Positions 1 to 7,753 of a DNA stretch of 64,000 nucleotides are shown piece after piece. This stretch comes from JBLNDJ01 sp050261515 (GTDB lineage: Bacteria > Acidobacteriota > Terriglobia > Bryobacterales > Bryobacteraceae): positions 62,001 through 126,000 of the forward strand of contig JBLNDJ010000006.1 in assembly GCA_050261515.1 (NCBI GenBank), given 5' to 3'. Position numbers and translations under genes: made by a program. How positions within the stretch are numbered: the stretch's first letter is position 1; each line of letters begins with the position of its first letter. A model generated the notes under the pieces. It saw nothing but the letters and a program-made list of their open reading frames with translations, ran no database searches and had not been told where the DNA came from.

Positions 1-841
1 CCGCGGCCGCATTCGCCGCCGAGGCGAACAGCACGTCCACCGACGGCCGCTGGTAGCAGACCGGAGGCCCTTTCTCGACCGTGACCCGGAAACTCCGGCC
101 GGCGCGTCGCACTACCATGTGAAAGTCGCCGGGGGCGATGAGCGCGCTGCCGCACTCGACGCGGTCCCCGTCGGTGGCTTCCTTCACACGGATCGGGCAC
201 ACGCGATTCAGCCGTTCGGCGAAGGCGCGCGAGAACCCGGCCGGGATGTGCTGCACGATGACAATTCCGGGGCTGGCCGGATCGATTTCCCGAAGCACGG
301 CCTCGATCGCCTCGGTGCCGCCGGTCGAGGCGCCGATCGCGATCAGGCTCACCGGGCTTCCGGGCCGTTCGGCCGGCGCGGGCGGCTTGGCCGGGGCGGC
401 GCGTTCCTCCTCGCAACCCGTCCGGCGCCTGACGCGCGCCGCCGCGGCCGCGCGAATCCGGTCCGGCAAGAGCGCAATCAGGTCCCCGACCGAATACGGC
501 CCGCCGGGTTTCGCCAGCACATCGACCGCGCCCGATGCCAGCGCCTTGATCGCGGCCTCGCAGCCGGCCTGGCCGAGCGAGCTGATCACGATCACTGGCA
601 TCGGACGGTGCTGCATGATCTTCTGAAGGAAAGTCAGGCCGTCCATGCGCGGCATCTCGATATCGAGCGTGAGGACGTCGGGCGCGAGCGCCAGGATCTT
701 GTCGCGCGCCACGTACGCGTCGGGCGCGGTGGCGACGACCTCGATGTCGGGCTGCGAAGCCAGCGCATCGGTCAGGATGCGGCGCACGATCGCCGAATCG
801 TCGACGACCAGCACACGGGTTTTGCGGTTTGCTCCCGTCAC
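1..841 (-). CDS. cheB: Chemotaxis methylesterase CheB (3' end cut by window edge)
   Basis: Response-regulator-coupled protein-glutamate methylesterase that demethylates (or deamidates) chemoreceptors. About 280 codons are visible. An N-terminal receiver domain shows the acidic pair in LVVDDSAIVR, the phospho-acceptor Asp60 in LTLDIEMPRMDG and the conserved Lys in VLAKPGG. After a linker of about 30 residues the methylesterase domain begins, with the nucleophile Ser in IGASTGGTEAIE and the catalytic His in VQHIPAGF. The catalytic Asp lies beyond the left edge. I chose the GTG at 841 because it overlaps the TGA of the upstream cheX as GTGA, a typical coupled joint. It is the last visible gene of the che operon. 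Confidence 0.93.
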   Translation of the reverse strand, partial: MTGANRKTRVLVVDDSAIVRRILTDALASQPDIEVVATAPDAYVARDKILALAPDVLTLDIEMPRMDGLTFLQKIMQHRPMPVIVISSLGQAGCEAAIKALASGAVDVLAKPGGPYSVGDLIALLPDRIRAAAAARVRRRTGCEEERAAPAKPPAPAERPGSPVSLIAIGASTGGTEAIEAVLREIDPASPGIVIVQHIPAGFSRAFAERLNRVCPIRVKEATDGDRVECGSALIAPGDFHMVVRRAGRSFRVTVEKGPPVCYQRPSVDVLFASAANAAA

Positions 842-1293
842 GGCGCCTCGAAGCGGATCGCGGCCGTCAGCCATCCGTTCTCGAGATCGAAGGTGCGGGC
901 CGCTCCGTCGGGCCAGGCCGCGGGTTCGGCGTCCAATCTGGACACCGAGGGGTGCGACAGGTCGAACGCCACGTCGCCCTCCAGCCGGCTCAGCGCCGAG
1001 CCGCAGATCATGTTTGCCAACTCCGAAACTACGTCGCCTGCCTGCGCTTCGGTGATTTCCGCTTCCTCGTCCGCCCCCAGAAAATTGGCCGCGATCGACC
1101 GCGCCGCCCCAGGCGCCACCAGCACCCGGAACTCGCCCGGCCGCTCCCCGTCGAAGCGCAGCCGCGCCTCGATGGCGCCGGCGGTTCCGGAGGCGTAGCC
1201 CGGCCGCTCGCTCTCGGCGCCCGTGAAGAACATCGTTTCGAGCACGCCCCGCACCGCTTCCGCGAGCGCCTCGCTGCGCGTCCCGTCAGCCAT
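838..1293 (-). CDS. cheX: CheX-like chemotaxis phosphatase
   Basis: A 151-residue member of the CheC/CheX family, which dephosphorylates CheY-P. The family active-site signature E-x-x-N is visible in SELANMICG, and the protein has the usual alpha-beta alternation ending in a strand (WLTAAIRFEAP). The ATG at 1293 (MADGTRSEAL) is chosen by homology. The same frame stays open upstream through a 51-bp repeat array into cheY, so longer readings are possible but would be repetitive. It overlaps cheB by 4 nt. A second, more canonical CheX is encoded at 6172-6720, so the operon carries two divergent phosphatases. Confidence 0.8.
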   Translation of the reverse strand: MADGTRSEALAEAVRGVLETMFFTGAESERPGYASGTAGAIEARLRFDGERPGEFRVLVAPGAARSIAANFLGADEEAEITEAQAGDVVSELANMICGSALSRLEGDVAFDLSHPSVSRLDAEPAAWPDGAARTFDLENGWLTAAIRFEAP

Positions 1294-1651
1294 GTGCCAC
1301 CCCCGCCACCTGCCCGAGCGCCGGCCGCTGTCGCCGGTCAGCCATTCGCCACCCCGGCACCCGCTCGATCGCCGGCCGTTGTCGCCGGTCAGCCATTCGC
1401 CATTCCGCCACCTGCCCGGGCGCCGGCCGCTGTCGCCGGTCAGGCATTCGCCACCCCGGCACCCGCTCGATCGCCGGCCGCTGTCGCCGGTCAGACATTC
1501 GCCATTCCGCCACCTGCCCGGGCGCCGGCCGCCGTCGCCGGTCAGCCATTCGCCACCCCGGCACCCGCTCGGGCGCCGGCCGCTGTCGCCGGTCAGGCAT
1601 TCGCGATCCCGCCACCTGCCCGAGCGCCGGCCGCTGTCGCCGGTCAGACAT
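1286..1651 (-). CDS. Possible 121-residue repeat peptide within the che operon
   Basis: An open frame fills the cheY-cheX gap exactly. It starts at an ATG overlapping the cheY stop by 8 nt and ends overlapping the cheX start by 8 nt. It consists of seven 17-residue repeats of the type M-(S/P/A)-DRRQRPA, then PGQVAEWR or IERVPGWR. It is very basic and Arg/Pro-rich. Every unit begins with Met, so re-initiation is possible at each. The other frames of the array are also open because it is GC-rich and in phase, so translation is uncertain. It could simply be a spacer that relays ribosomes from cheY to cheX. Confidence 0.25.
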   Translation of the reverse strand: MSDRRQRPALGQVAGSRMPDRRQRPAPERVPGWRMADRRRRPAPGQVAEWRMSDRRQRPAIERVPGWRMPDRRQRPAPGQVAEWRMADRRQRPAIERVPGWRMADRRQRPALGQVAGVAHG

Positions 1652-1660
1652 TCGCCACCC
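1297..1660. repeat. 51-bp in-phase tandem repeat array between cheY and cheX
   Basis: Six full 51-bp units start at 1315, 1366, 1417, 1468, 1519 and 1570, with a partial seventh from 1621 and a partial left end from 1297. Units alternate between two 3' variants (ccccggcacccgct and ttccgccacctgcc), giving a 102-bp higher-order period. On the minus strand each unit carries GGTGGCGAATGNCTGACC: an ATG overlapped by a TGA in another frame. The right edge merges into the last codons of cheY (GVANV-stop) and the left edge into the cheX start (CACATGGCTGACGGG). The array therefore looks like repeated duplication of the cheY/cheX junction. The unit is 17 codons long, so all frames stay in phase. Confidence 0.95.
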
Positions 1661-2030
1661 CCAGGACCCGCTCGAGCTCCTGCCGCAGCGCCTCGGGAAA
1701 GAACGGCTTGGTGATATAGCCCTTCGCGCCCAGCTCGAGCATCCGGTTGATACGGTGCGCCGTCGAGTCGGTCGAAATCACGATCACCGGCGTCCGGCGC
1801 AGGGATTCCTCGGCCCTGAGCGAGCACATGAGCTGCTCCCCGTTCACGTGGGGCATGTTGATGTCGGTGAGGATGATATCGACCGGCTCCCGGCCGAGCA
1901 GGCTCAGCGCGCCGGCGCCGTCCTCGGCTTCGAGAAACCGCTCGACTTCGAACCCCGACAACTCGATGACCCGCCGGATCACAGACCGCATCGCCGGCGA
2001 ATCATCCGCGATCAGAACGCGGAACGCCAT
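1644..2030 (-). CDS. cheY: CheY-like single-domain response regulator
   Basis: A 128-residue stand-alone receiver. It has the acidic pair (IADDSPAMRS), the phospho-acceptor Asp in LTDINMPHVNG, the switch Ser/Thr in VISTDS and the conserved Lys in ITKPF. The start MAFRVLI is chosen by family alignment; an upstream in-frame ATG would add a non-conserved leader lying inside cheD. Its 5' end overlaps the 3' end of cheD by 29 nt. Its last codons form the edge of the 51-bp repeat array. It is likely a second CheY of the operon besides the one at 6740-7114. Confidence 0.9.
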   Translation of the reverse strand: MAFRVLIADDSPAMRSVIRRVIELSGFEVERFLEAEDGAGALSLLGREPVDIILTDINMPHVNGEQLMCSLRAEESLRRTPVIVISTDSTAHRINRMLELGAKGYITKPFFPEALRQELERVLGVANV

Positions 2031-2544
2031 AATCGATTCCTTTCGGCCCCGGCGAAGGGGCCCCAAACTCCTGTTCGACTCCGCCGGCTCCCCGCAGCCA
2101 CATCGCTCCGGTCGCCACATCCAACCGGATCGTGCGGGAGGCCGTGCCGCCCACCGCCTCTCCGTGGATCAGGACTCCCGCCTTCCAGAGGATTTTCCGC
2201 GCCGCCAGATAATTGCGGCGCCCTATGTCGAACACTCCGCGGTCGTCCATCACCTGCGCGCCGCCCGCCACCCGGACCGTCATCCGGCGCTTGTCGGCGC
2301 CGAGCGCATACGCCCGGTGGAACATCAGCGGCAGGCCGGTATCGGCGAACTTGTAAGGGCGGTCCGCCCCTTGCGCGCCGCCGATCGAGGAATCGGGCAG
2401 CATCAGGTGCAGCATTCCGGCCACCCGCACCGCCGGGTCGTAAATCGCCACCGCGATGCAGGAGCCGAGCGCGTAGGTCACAAGCTGGCGTTCCGGGTCG
2501 CTGGTCACCTGGCAGTCGCCCATGCCGACGATCAGCGGGCGCAT
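2002..2544 (-). CDS. cheD: Chemoreceptor glutamine deamidase CheD
   Basis: A 180-residue CheD, which deamidates receptor glutamines and is controlled by CheC/CheX-type partners. The catalytic Thr, Cys and His are all visible in VTYALGSCIAVAIYD and GMLHLMLPDS. The ATG at 2544 lies 25 nt downstream of the cheR stop. CheD with CheX and CheB in one operon points to a receptor-adaptation system of the Bacillus/Thermotoga type rather than the E. coli type. The last 29 nt overlap the following cheY. Confidence 0.92.
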   Translation of the reverse strand: MRPLIVGMGDCQVTSDPERQLVTYALGSCIAVAIYDPAVRVAGMLHLMLPDSSIGGAQGADRPYKFADTGLPLMFHRAYALGADKRRMTVRVAGGAQVMDDRGVFDIGRRNYLAARKILWKAGVLIHGEAVGGTASRTIRLDVATGAMWLRGAGGVEQEFGAPSPGPKGIDYGVPRSDRG

Positions 2545-2569
2545 GCGGAGCCTCCCAGGGTGGCCGGGC

Positions 2570-3406
2570 TCATGCGCGGGCTCCCGGCAGCCGGTAGGTC
2601 GCCGGCCGCACGTAGTCGAGCGGATGGCTTCCGTGCAGCAGGCTTTCCGAGTGGCCCGTCAGCAGGAATCCTCCCGGCTCGAGCGAGCGCGCCAGGCGCG
2701 AGACCAAGTTCTGCTGCGTCTCGCTGTTGAAGTAGATCATGACGTTGCGGCAGAAGATCACCGCGAACCTCGGCAGGGCGGGGAACGGTTCGGTAAGGTT
2801 CAAACGCCGGAACTCGACCATCTCGCGGAGCGCCTTGCGCACGCGGAACCATCCTCTCCACCGCTGCTCGCCGCGCAGAAAATACCGGCGCACGATTTCG
2901 GGGGCGATCCCGGAGAGCCGCTCGGCCGGATACACGCCCCGGCGCGCGGTCTCGAGCGCCCGCGTCGAGATGTCGGTCGCAAGCACCCGCACCGTGTGCC
3001 GGGCCTCATCGCCCATTTCTTCGAGCGCCGAAAGCGCGATCGAATACGGCTCCTCTCCCGTCGCGCAGGCCGCGCTCCAGATCTCGATCGGCCCGCGGCC
3101 GCGAAACGCCGGGATCACGGTTTTTCGCAGAAACTCGAAATGCACCGGCTCGCGCAGGAATGAGGTGAAGTTCGTCGTCAGGGCGTCGATCATGTCGGTG
3201 AGCGCCTGGCCGCTCGCGTCCGCCTTGACGTAATCCGAGTAGTCGCGGAAATTGCGGAACCCGAGCCTGCGCAGGTGCTTGCCCAGGCGCGCCGAAACGA
3301 GCTGTTGCTTGCCGTCCCTGAGGTCGAGCCCGAATTTGTTGTAGGCCAGCAGGCGGATCTGCTCGAATTCGGCGTCGGTCAGCGGCCGGATGCCTTCCTC
3401 AGTCAT
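2570..3406 (-). CDS. cheR: Chemoreceptor methyltransferase CheR
   Basis: A 278-residue SAM-dependent protein-glutamate O-methyltransferase. The N-terminal helical domain (about residues 1-75) is followed by a Rossmann methyltransferase domain with the SAM-binding loop IWSAACATGEEPYS, an Asp-ended strand (VLATDIS) and CRNVMIYF near the C-terminus. The start MTEEGIRPLT at 3406 overlaps the cheA TGA by 8 nt, a coupled joint. An upstream ATG at 3451 would lie inside cheA and adds an unconserved leader. Confidence 0.93.
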   Translation of the reverse strand: MTEEGIRPLTDAEFEQIRLLAYNKFGLDLRDGKQQLVSARLGKHLRRLGFRNFRDYSDYVKADASGQALTDMIDALTTNFTSFLREPVHFEFLRKTVIPAFRGRGPIEIWSAACATGEEPYSIALSALEEMGDEARHTVRVLATDISTRALETARRGVYPAERLSGIAPEIVRRYFLRGEQRWRGWFRVRKALREMVEFRRLNLTEPFPALPRFAVIFCRNVMIYFNSETQQNLVSRLARSLEPGGFLLTGHSESLLHGSHPLDYVRPATYRLPGARA

Positions 3407-5405
3407 GCGCGAGCTCGCTGATGCCGTCCAGATCGAGAACCAGCCCGACACGGCCGTCGCCCAGAATGGCGCCGCCCGAGACCCCAGGGATGTTCTTCAA
3501 CGTTTCCCCCAGGCTCTTCAGGACCACCTCCTGCTTGCCGATCACCTCGTCCACCATCAGGCAGAACAGCCGTCCGCCGTTTTCGGCGACGATGAAAACC
3601 GCCTCGCACGGGTCCTCGGTTCTGGGCTTGACGCCGAAGCAGCGGTAGAGCCGCAGCACCGGCAGCAGCTTGCCCCGGATGAGCGCCATCTCGCCTCGCC
3701 CGCACACCGTCGAGATCATCTCGGGCGTGGGCCGGAAGGTCTCGCGCACGCCGAACAGCGGCACGATGTAGCGCTCGCGCCCGGTGGCGATCACCAGGCC
3801 GTCGATGATCGCGAGCGTCAGCGGCAGTTTGACCAGGAACGTCGTCCCGCGGCCCGGCTCCGACTGGATCTCGACGCGCCCGCGCAGCTTCTGCACCTGC
3901 TTGCGCACGACGTCCATCCCGACACCGCGGCCCGAGATGTCGGTGACGCGCTCGGCCGTCGAAAAGCCCGGCTCGAAGATCAGGTTCAGAATATCGCCGT
4001 CGGCGAGCTGGGCGTCCTCCGGGATCAACCCGTTCTTGCGCGCCTTCGCGAGCACCTTTTCCCGGTCGATGCCGCGGCCGTCGTCGGAGATCTCGATCAG
4101 GATATGGCCCGCCTGGTGGGAGGCGCGAAGCCGCACGCGGCCGGTTGGCTCTTTGCCCGCCGCCGCGCGCTCGGCCGCGGTCTCCAGTCCGTGATCCACC
4201 GAGTTGCGGATCATGTGCACGAGCGGATCGCTCAGTTCTTCGACGATCGTGCGGTCGAGCTCCGTCTCCTCGCCGACGATTTCCACGTTCGCCTGCTTAC
4301 CCGCCTTGCGCGACAGGTCGCGCACCAGCCGGACCATGCGCCGGAACAGGTGGCCGACCGGAACCATCCGCATGGCCATTCCGGTGCGCTGCAACTCGGC
4401 TGTGGTGCGGGCAAGCTGGGCCATGTTTCGCTGAAGGCGCGGGCTTTCGATGACCGCCAGGGAGGGATCGTGCCGTACCTGCGATTGCGCGATCACCAGC
4501 TCGCCGATCATGTCCACCAGGTAATCGAGCTTGGCCGTTTCGACCTTCACGGTCCGCGATTCGGCGCGTGCCGCCTGCGAGGGCTCGGCTGCCGGCGCGG
4601 CATCGGCTGTTGCGGAAGTCCCGGCCGCGGGCGCGGGCTCTCCGGCCGCGCCGTCCGCCGGCACGCCCTCGCGCGCCCGTCCGATTCGTTCGATCAAATC
4701 GCCCGTGGGGGCGAATGGCTGCGGGGCCGCGCCGTTGAGAACCGCCGCCAGTTGCCGGAAGGCCTGCTCCAGGTAATCCTTGCTCGCCAGAATCACGTCG
4801 GCCACGCCGGGCGAGATGCGCAACTTGCCGTTGCGGGCGTCATCGAGCAGGCTCTCGACGTGATGCGCCAGTTGCTGGATCTCGGTCAGCTCGAGAAAAC
4901 CCGCCAGGCCCTTGATGGTGTGGAAGCTCCGGAAGATCGTGTGGACCGCTTCCTGGTTGGCAGGGTCGCGCTCCAGGTTGAGCAGCTCGGTTTCGACCGA
5001 CGCCAGGTGCTCGGAGGATTCCAGGATGACGTCGTTGAGCAGTTCGGGATCGTGCGCGACGGGGTTTGCCGGCGCCGCTTCCGGTCGCCGGGGGGCGGCT
5101 GGGCCGGAGGGCGCCTCCGCCGCCGCGCGTTCGATCTCCTCCAGGCCCCGTGTGAGCGCTTCGTTCAGGCTCAGCAGGTCCGCGCCGGCGTCTTCGGCCG
5201 CGCCCGCCACGGCTCCGGCCAGCGATCCGGCAATCGATGCGGCCCGGGCGATTCCGGCCGCCTCCGCCTCCTGGCCGGCCGCGGCCAGGGCGGCCGCCAG
5301 GTCGCGCAGAAGTTCCGGTGCGGGCCGGGCTTCGCTAACGATCCAGGCCGCCGCCAGTTCGTCCACCTTGCGGCGCAGTTCTTCGGTGTTGGGCCCCCTG
5401 GGCAT
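3399..5405 (-). CDS. cheA: Chemotaxis histidine kinase CheA
   Basis: A 668-residue CheA. The HPt domain (about 120-230) carries the phosphorylated His162 in FHTIKGLAGF. A low-complexity Ala/Pro linker (about 240-295) replaces any recognisable P2 CheY-binding domain. Then come the dimerisation helices (KLDYLVDMIGELV), the HATPase domain with N-box MIRNSVDHGLE and G-boxes DDGRGID and GVGMDVV, and a C-terminal CheW-like domain (YIVPLFGVRETF). The first 118 or so residues are an extra Ala-rich helical segment without a phospho-accepting His. The start at 5405 has a strong GGAGAGGAG upstream. Confidence 0.95.
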   Translation of the reverse strand: MPRGPNTEELRRKVDELAAAWIVSEARPAPELLRDLAAALAAAGQEAEAAGIARAASIAGSLAGAVAGAAEDAGADLLSLNEALTRGLEEIERAAAEAPSGPAAPRRPEAAPANPVAHDPELLNDVILESSEHLASVETELLNLERDPANQEAVHTIFRSFHTIKGLAGFLELTEIQQLAHHVESLLDDARNGKLRISPGVADVILASKDYLEQAFRQLAAVLNGAAPQPFAPTGDLIERIGRAREGVPADGAAGEPAPAAGTSATADAAPAAEPSQAARAESRTVKVETAKLDYLVDMIGELVIAQSQVRHDPSLAVIESPRLQRNMAQLARTTAELQRTGMAMRMVPVGHLFRRMVRLVRDLSRKAGKQANVEIVGEETELDRTIVEELSDPLVHMIRNSVDHGLETAAERAAAGKEPTGRVRLRASHQAGHILIEISDDGRGIDREKVLAKARKNGLIPEDAQLADGDILNLIFEPGFSTAERVTDISGRGVGMDVVRKQVQKLRGRVEIQSEPGRGTTFLVKLPLTLAIIDGLVIATGRERYIVPLFGVRETFRPTPEMISTVCGRGEMALIRGKLLPVLRLYRCFGVKPRTEDPCEAVFIVAENGGRLFCLMVDEVIGKQEVVLKSLGETLKNIPGVSGGAILGDGRVGLVLDLDGISELAHD

Positions 5406-5437
5406 CGGCTCCTCTCCTCGCCACTCCGCCGGGCGGC

Positions 5438-5950
5438 CTACTGCTTGAGCACCGATTCCAGACCGTGCAGCTCCTGGCTCGTCAGCACCTCGTCGATTTC
5501 GAGCAGTATTTTGACCTTGCCCTTGAACTTGGCCATCCCGAGCAGGTACGGCGTCGTCACACCCTCGCCGAAGTCCGGGGTGTCCTCGATGTCGGCGGCC
5601 GTCAGGTTCAAGACCTCCGAGACGCCGTCCACGATAATTCCCATCAGCAGCGAGCCCGCGGCCCCGCCCACCTGCACCACGATGATGCATGTCCTCTGCG
5701 TGTATTCGATCTCGGGCAGGCCGAACTTCCGCCGCAGATCGACGACCGGGATCACCTTGCCGCGCAGGTTGATGACGCCTTTGACGTAGGCGGGCGTCTG
5801 AGGTACCGCCGTGATGTCCTGGATGCCCATGATCTCGCGCACCCTGAGGACCTGAATCCCGAATTCCTCGTGTCCGAGCTCGAAGGTGAGATACTTTCCC
5901 GGCCTGTGGTCGGCTCTGACGGCCGGATCTTTTTCCGCGACAGCTTGCAT
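5438..5950 (-). CDS. cheW: Chemotaxis coupling protein CheW
   Basis: A 170-residue single CheW domain, the adaptor linking CheA to receptors. Typical strands are visible (KYLTFELGHEEFGIQVLRV, VKGVINLRGKVIPVVDLR, LMGIIVDGVSEVL). The start MQAVAEKD at 5950 follows a GGAGG 8 nt upstream. It sits 32 bp before cheA on the same strand. The 221 bp between cheX (ends 6172) and this gene hold no gene I can support, so cheW might have its own promoter there. Confidence 0.93.
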   Translation of the reverse strand: MQAVAEKDPAVRADHRPGKYLTFELGHEEFGIQVLRVREIMGIQDITAVPQTPAYVKGVINLRGKVIPVVDLRRKFGLPEIEYTQRTCIIVVQVGGAAGSLLMGIIVDGVSEVLNLTAADIEDTPDFGEGVTTPYLLGMAKFKGKVKILLEIDEVLTSQELHGLESVLKQ

Positions 5951-6171
5951 TCTAGAAATCCTCCCGAGAAGACGGCGGCTCATCCGGGCCGCTGTGTACC
6001 TATCGGCGGGCCAGCCGGGCAACTGTAGCCGGAGCGCGGAGAATTGCCGCGCCGGGCTCCTCACAGCCACGCCATAGCCCGCGCCATCCTCCCGGCACGC
6101 CGCCCATCAGGAGGCACACGCGGGCCGCACGAGATCTCATGGAGCCCTTATCGGCCGGATCGGGGATTTCT

Positions 6172-6720
6172 TCAGGCCGTCTGGAAGCGCCTGGTGCGGC
6201 CGAGCAGTTCGCCCGGCGAGCCGCCAAGGGCCGGCGGCGTCAGGCAGACTTTCACCCATATGCTGGCTCCGTCGCAGGTGAACGGCACGGCGATCCACCT
6301 GGCGCCGGCGTTGCGCGTGGTGAACTTGCGCCCGTAGACGACGCTCGGAATGCCCATCCCGATGGTTCCGACCATGGCCTCGACGTCATTCTTGACGTTG
6401 CCGATGATCATGTTGGCGATTTCGGCCACCGCGTCGAGCACTTCCTCGTTGACGCCGTCGCCGGCCGGCTCGGCGTCAGTCATGAGCAGGTGGCAGTAAA
6501 GCTTGCGGGCCAGCGTCGCGTCGCACTGGATAATGCCCGCCCCCACCCACTGGCCTGCCAGGCCGATCAGCGCCACCACGCCGTCGACGGTGCCCGAACT
6601 GTTGGCTTCTTCGACCGGCTCGCCCGGAACCGCCTCCAGGCGGATCATCGTCGAGAAAACGTCCGTGGTCGCCGCGCAGATGGACGCAATCAGCTTGCTG
6701 TTGTCGAGTGTTTCGGCCAC
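6172..6720 (-). CDS. cheX: CheX-type chemotaxis phosphatase
   Basis: A 182-residue CheX/CheC-family protein. The E-x-x-N phosphatase signature is in AEIANMIIGN, and an N-terminal half of the same fold (residues about 45-75) precedes it. It presumably removes phosphate from the CheY encoded 19 bp upstream. It is longer and better conserved than the CheX at 838-1293. The C-terminal 20 residues or so (GGSPGELLGRTRRFQTA) look like a tail outside the fold. Confidence 0.85.
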   Translation of the reverse strand: MAETLDNSKLIASICAATTDVFSTMIRLEAVPGEPVEEANSSGTVDGVVALIGLAGQWVGAGIIQCDATLARKLYCHLLMTDAEPAGDGVNEEVLDAVAEIANMIIGNVKNDVEAMVGTIGMGIPSVVYGRKFTTRNAGARWIAVPFTCDGASIWVKVCLTPPALGGSPGELLGRTRRFQTA

Positions 6721-6739
6721 GATTGTGCTCCCCGCCGCT

Positions 6740-7114
6740 CTAGATGAGCCCGTCCAGGCTCCGCCGGAGTTCCTCGGCCGAAAACGGCTTCTTGACGTAG
6801 CCCGCCGCCCCCAGATTCGCCGCCGTCACAACCTTGCTCTCGCTGCCCTCCGTGGTCACCATGACCACCGGAACGTGCTTCCATTGATCGGCGCCTTTGA
6901 TCGCGCTGAGCAACTGCATTCCGTCCATGTTCGGCATGTTGACGTCGGCGAAGACCAGGTCCACATGCGAGGCCCCGAGCGTCTTCAGAGCCTCGACGCC
7001 ATCGCCGGCTTCGTAGACCTGTCCGAGCGGCAGTTCGGCTTGCTTGAGCACGCGCAGCAGGATTTTGCGGATGGCCGCCGAATCATCCACGATCAATACA
7101 TCGAGCATCAACAT
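6740..7114 (-). CDS. cheY: CheY response regulator, first gene of the che run
   Basis: A 124-residue receiver with all key residues: IVDDSAAIRK, phospho-acceptor Asp in FADVNMPNMDG, Thr in MVTTEGS and Lys in YVKKPF. The start is at 7114 or at a second Met two codons on; neither has a clear Shine-Dalgarno. It follows purS by 26 bp on the same strand, so transcription may begin upstream of purS. It is the likely main output regulator for CheA. Confidence 0.9.
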   Translation of the reverse strand: MLMLDVLIVDDSAAIRKILLRVLKQAELPLGQVYEAGDGVEALKTLGASHVDLVFADVNMPNMDGMQLLSAIKGADQWKHVPVVMVTTEGSESKVVTAANLGAAGYVKKPFSAEELRRSLDGLI

Positions 7115-7140
7115 CCATATCGGCGGCCGGGCCGGGGATG

Positions 7141-7386
7141 TTAGTCGAGGAATTCGACCCGGTACTCTTCGATGACCGGGTTGGCGAGCACGTCGCGCGC
7201 GATCTGCTCTACCTCTCCGGCGGCTTTCGTGCGGTCCGTGCCCGGAGCCAGCTCGATGTCGAAAAATTTGCCCTGCCGGACCCCGGTCACCGATTCGTGG
7301 CCGAGCCCCCGCAGCGCGGAGCGGATGGTCTGTCCTTGCGGATCGAGAACCGTGGTCTTGAAGGAGACGAAGACGCGGACTTTCAT
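7141..7386 (-). CDS. purS: Phosphoribosylformylglycinamidine synthase subunit PurS
   Basis: An 81-residue PurS, the small subunit that with PurL and PurQ converts FGAR to FGAM in purine synthesis. The family pattern is clear: KVRVFVSFK, VLDPQGQTIRSALRGLGH, VRQGKFFDIEL and a C-terminal IEEYRVEF. I start at MKVRVFV; an ATG four codons upstream is also open. purL and purQ are not adjacent. The next purine gene, purB, lies across a foldback repeat on the other strand. Confidence 0.9.
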   Translation of the reverse strand: MKVRVFVSFKTTVLDPQGQTIRSALRGLGHESVTGVRQGKFFDIELAPGTDRTKAAGEVEQIARDVLANPVIEEYRVEFLD

Positions 7387-7411
7387 GGGAGAAACCATTC
7401 TAGCGGAAGGG

Positions 7412-7715
7412 AGAAGCTGGAAGCTAGAAGCTGGAAGCCAGAAGCCGGAAGTCAGAAGTCAGAAGCCAGAAGCCAGAAGACAGAAGCCAGAAGCCAGGGG
7501 TGAACCCCTAACGTGAGACAGGCAGCCGTGCTGACGTGTACTGCCGCTTCTTCTGCTTCTCTCGAGCCACTCGCACTCCATTCGCTGCAAAGTGTCAGCA
7601 ACGAGAGTGTCTCAGTTTTGGGGTTCACTCCAGCCTTCTGACTTCTGGCTTCTGGCTTCTGGCTTCCGACTTCTTGCCGCTTCTCCAACTTCCCGCTTCT
7701 GGATTCCGGCTTCTC
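7412..7715. repeat. Long foldback of AGAAGCC heptamers
   Basis: The left arm holds twelve 7-bp units (consensus AGAAGCC) at 7412-7495. The right arm holds the complementary pyrimidine-rich units from about 7635 to 7715. The inverted symmetry continues inward: AGGGGTGAACCCC pairs with GGGGTTCACTCC, TGAGACA with TGTCTCA, and GCTGAC with GTCAGC. The whole 300 bp is thus one giant hairpin. It fills most of the 367-bp gene-free gap between divergent purS and the hydrolase at 7754. Open frames across it (repeats such as SQKPEAR) are products of the heptamer repeats and are not credible genes. Confidence 0.93.
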
Positions 7716-7753
7716 GTTCTATCCTACAAACATGGACTTCCGGGAGGCCCGCC

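Noticed and set aside
1297..1660. CRISPR-like repeat array
   Set aside because: Units are contiguous with no unique spacers, the repeat is 51 bp and in coding phase, and no cas genes are near.
3390..5789. A 799-codon open frame on the plus strand opposite cheA
   Set aside because: It is a mirror of a GC-rich gene read antisense: no family motifs, Arg/His/Gln-rich composition, and cheA on the other strand is unmistakable.
5951..6171. Possible small gene between cheX and cheW
   Set aside because: Frames here have no good start, no motif and no conserved composition; left as non-coding.
7452..7688. Open frames coding SQKPEARSQK-type repeats
   Set aside because: They are direct translations of the AGAAGCC heptamer foldback; no start signals and no conserved domain.
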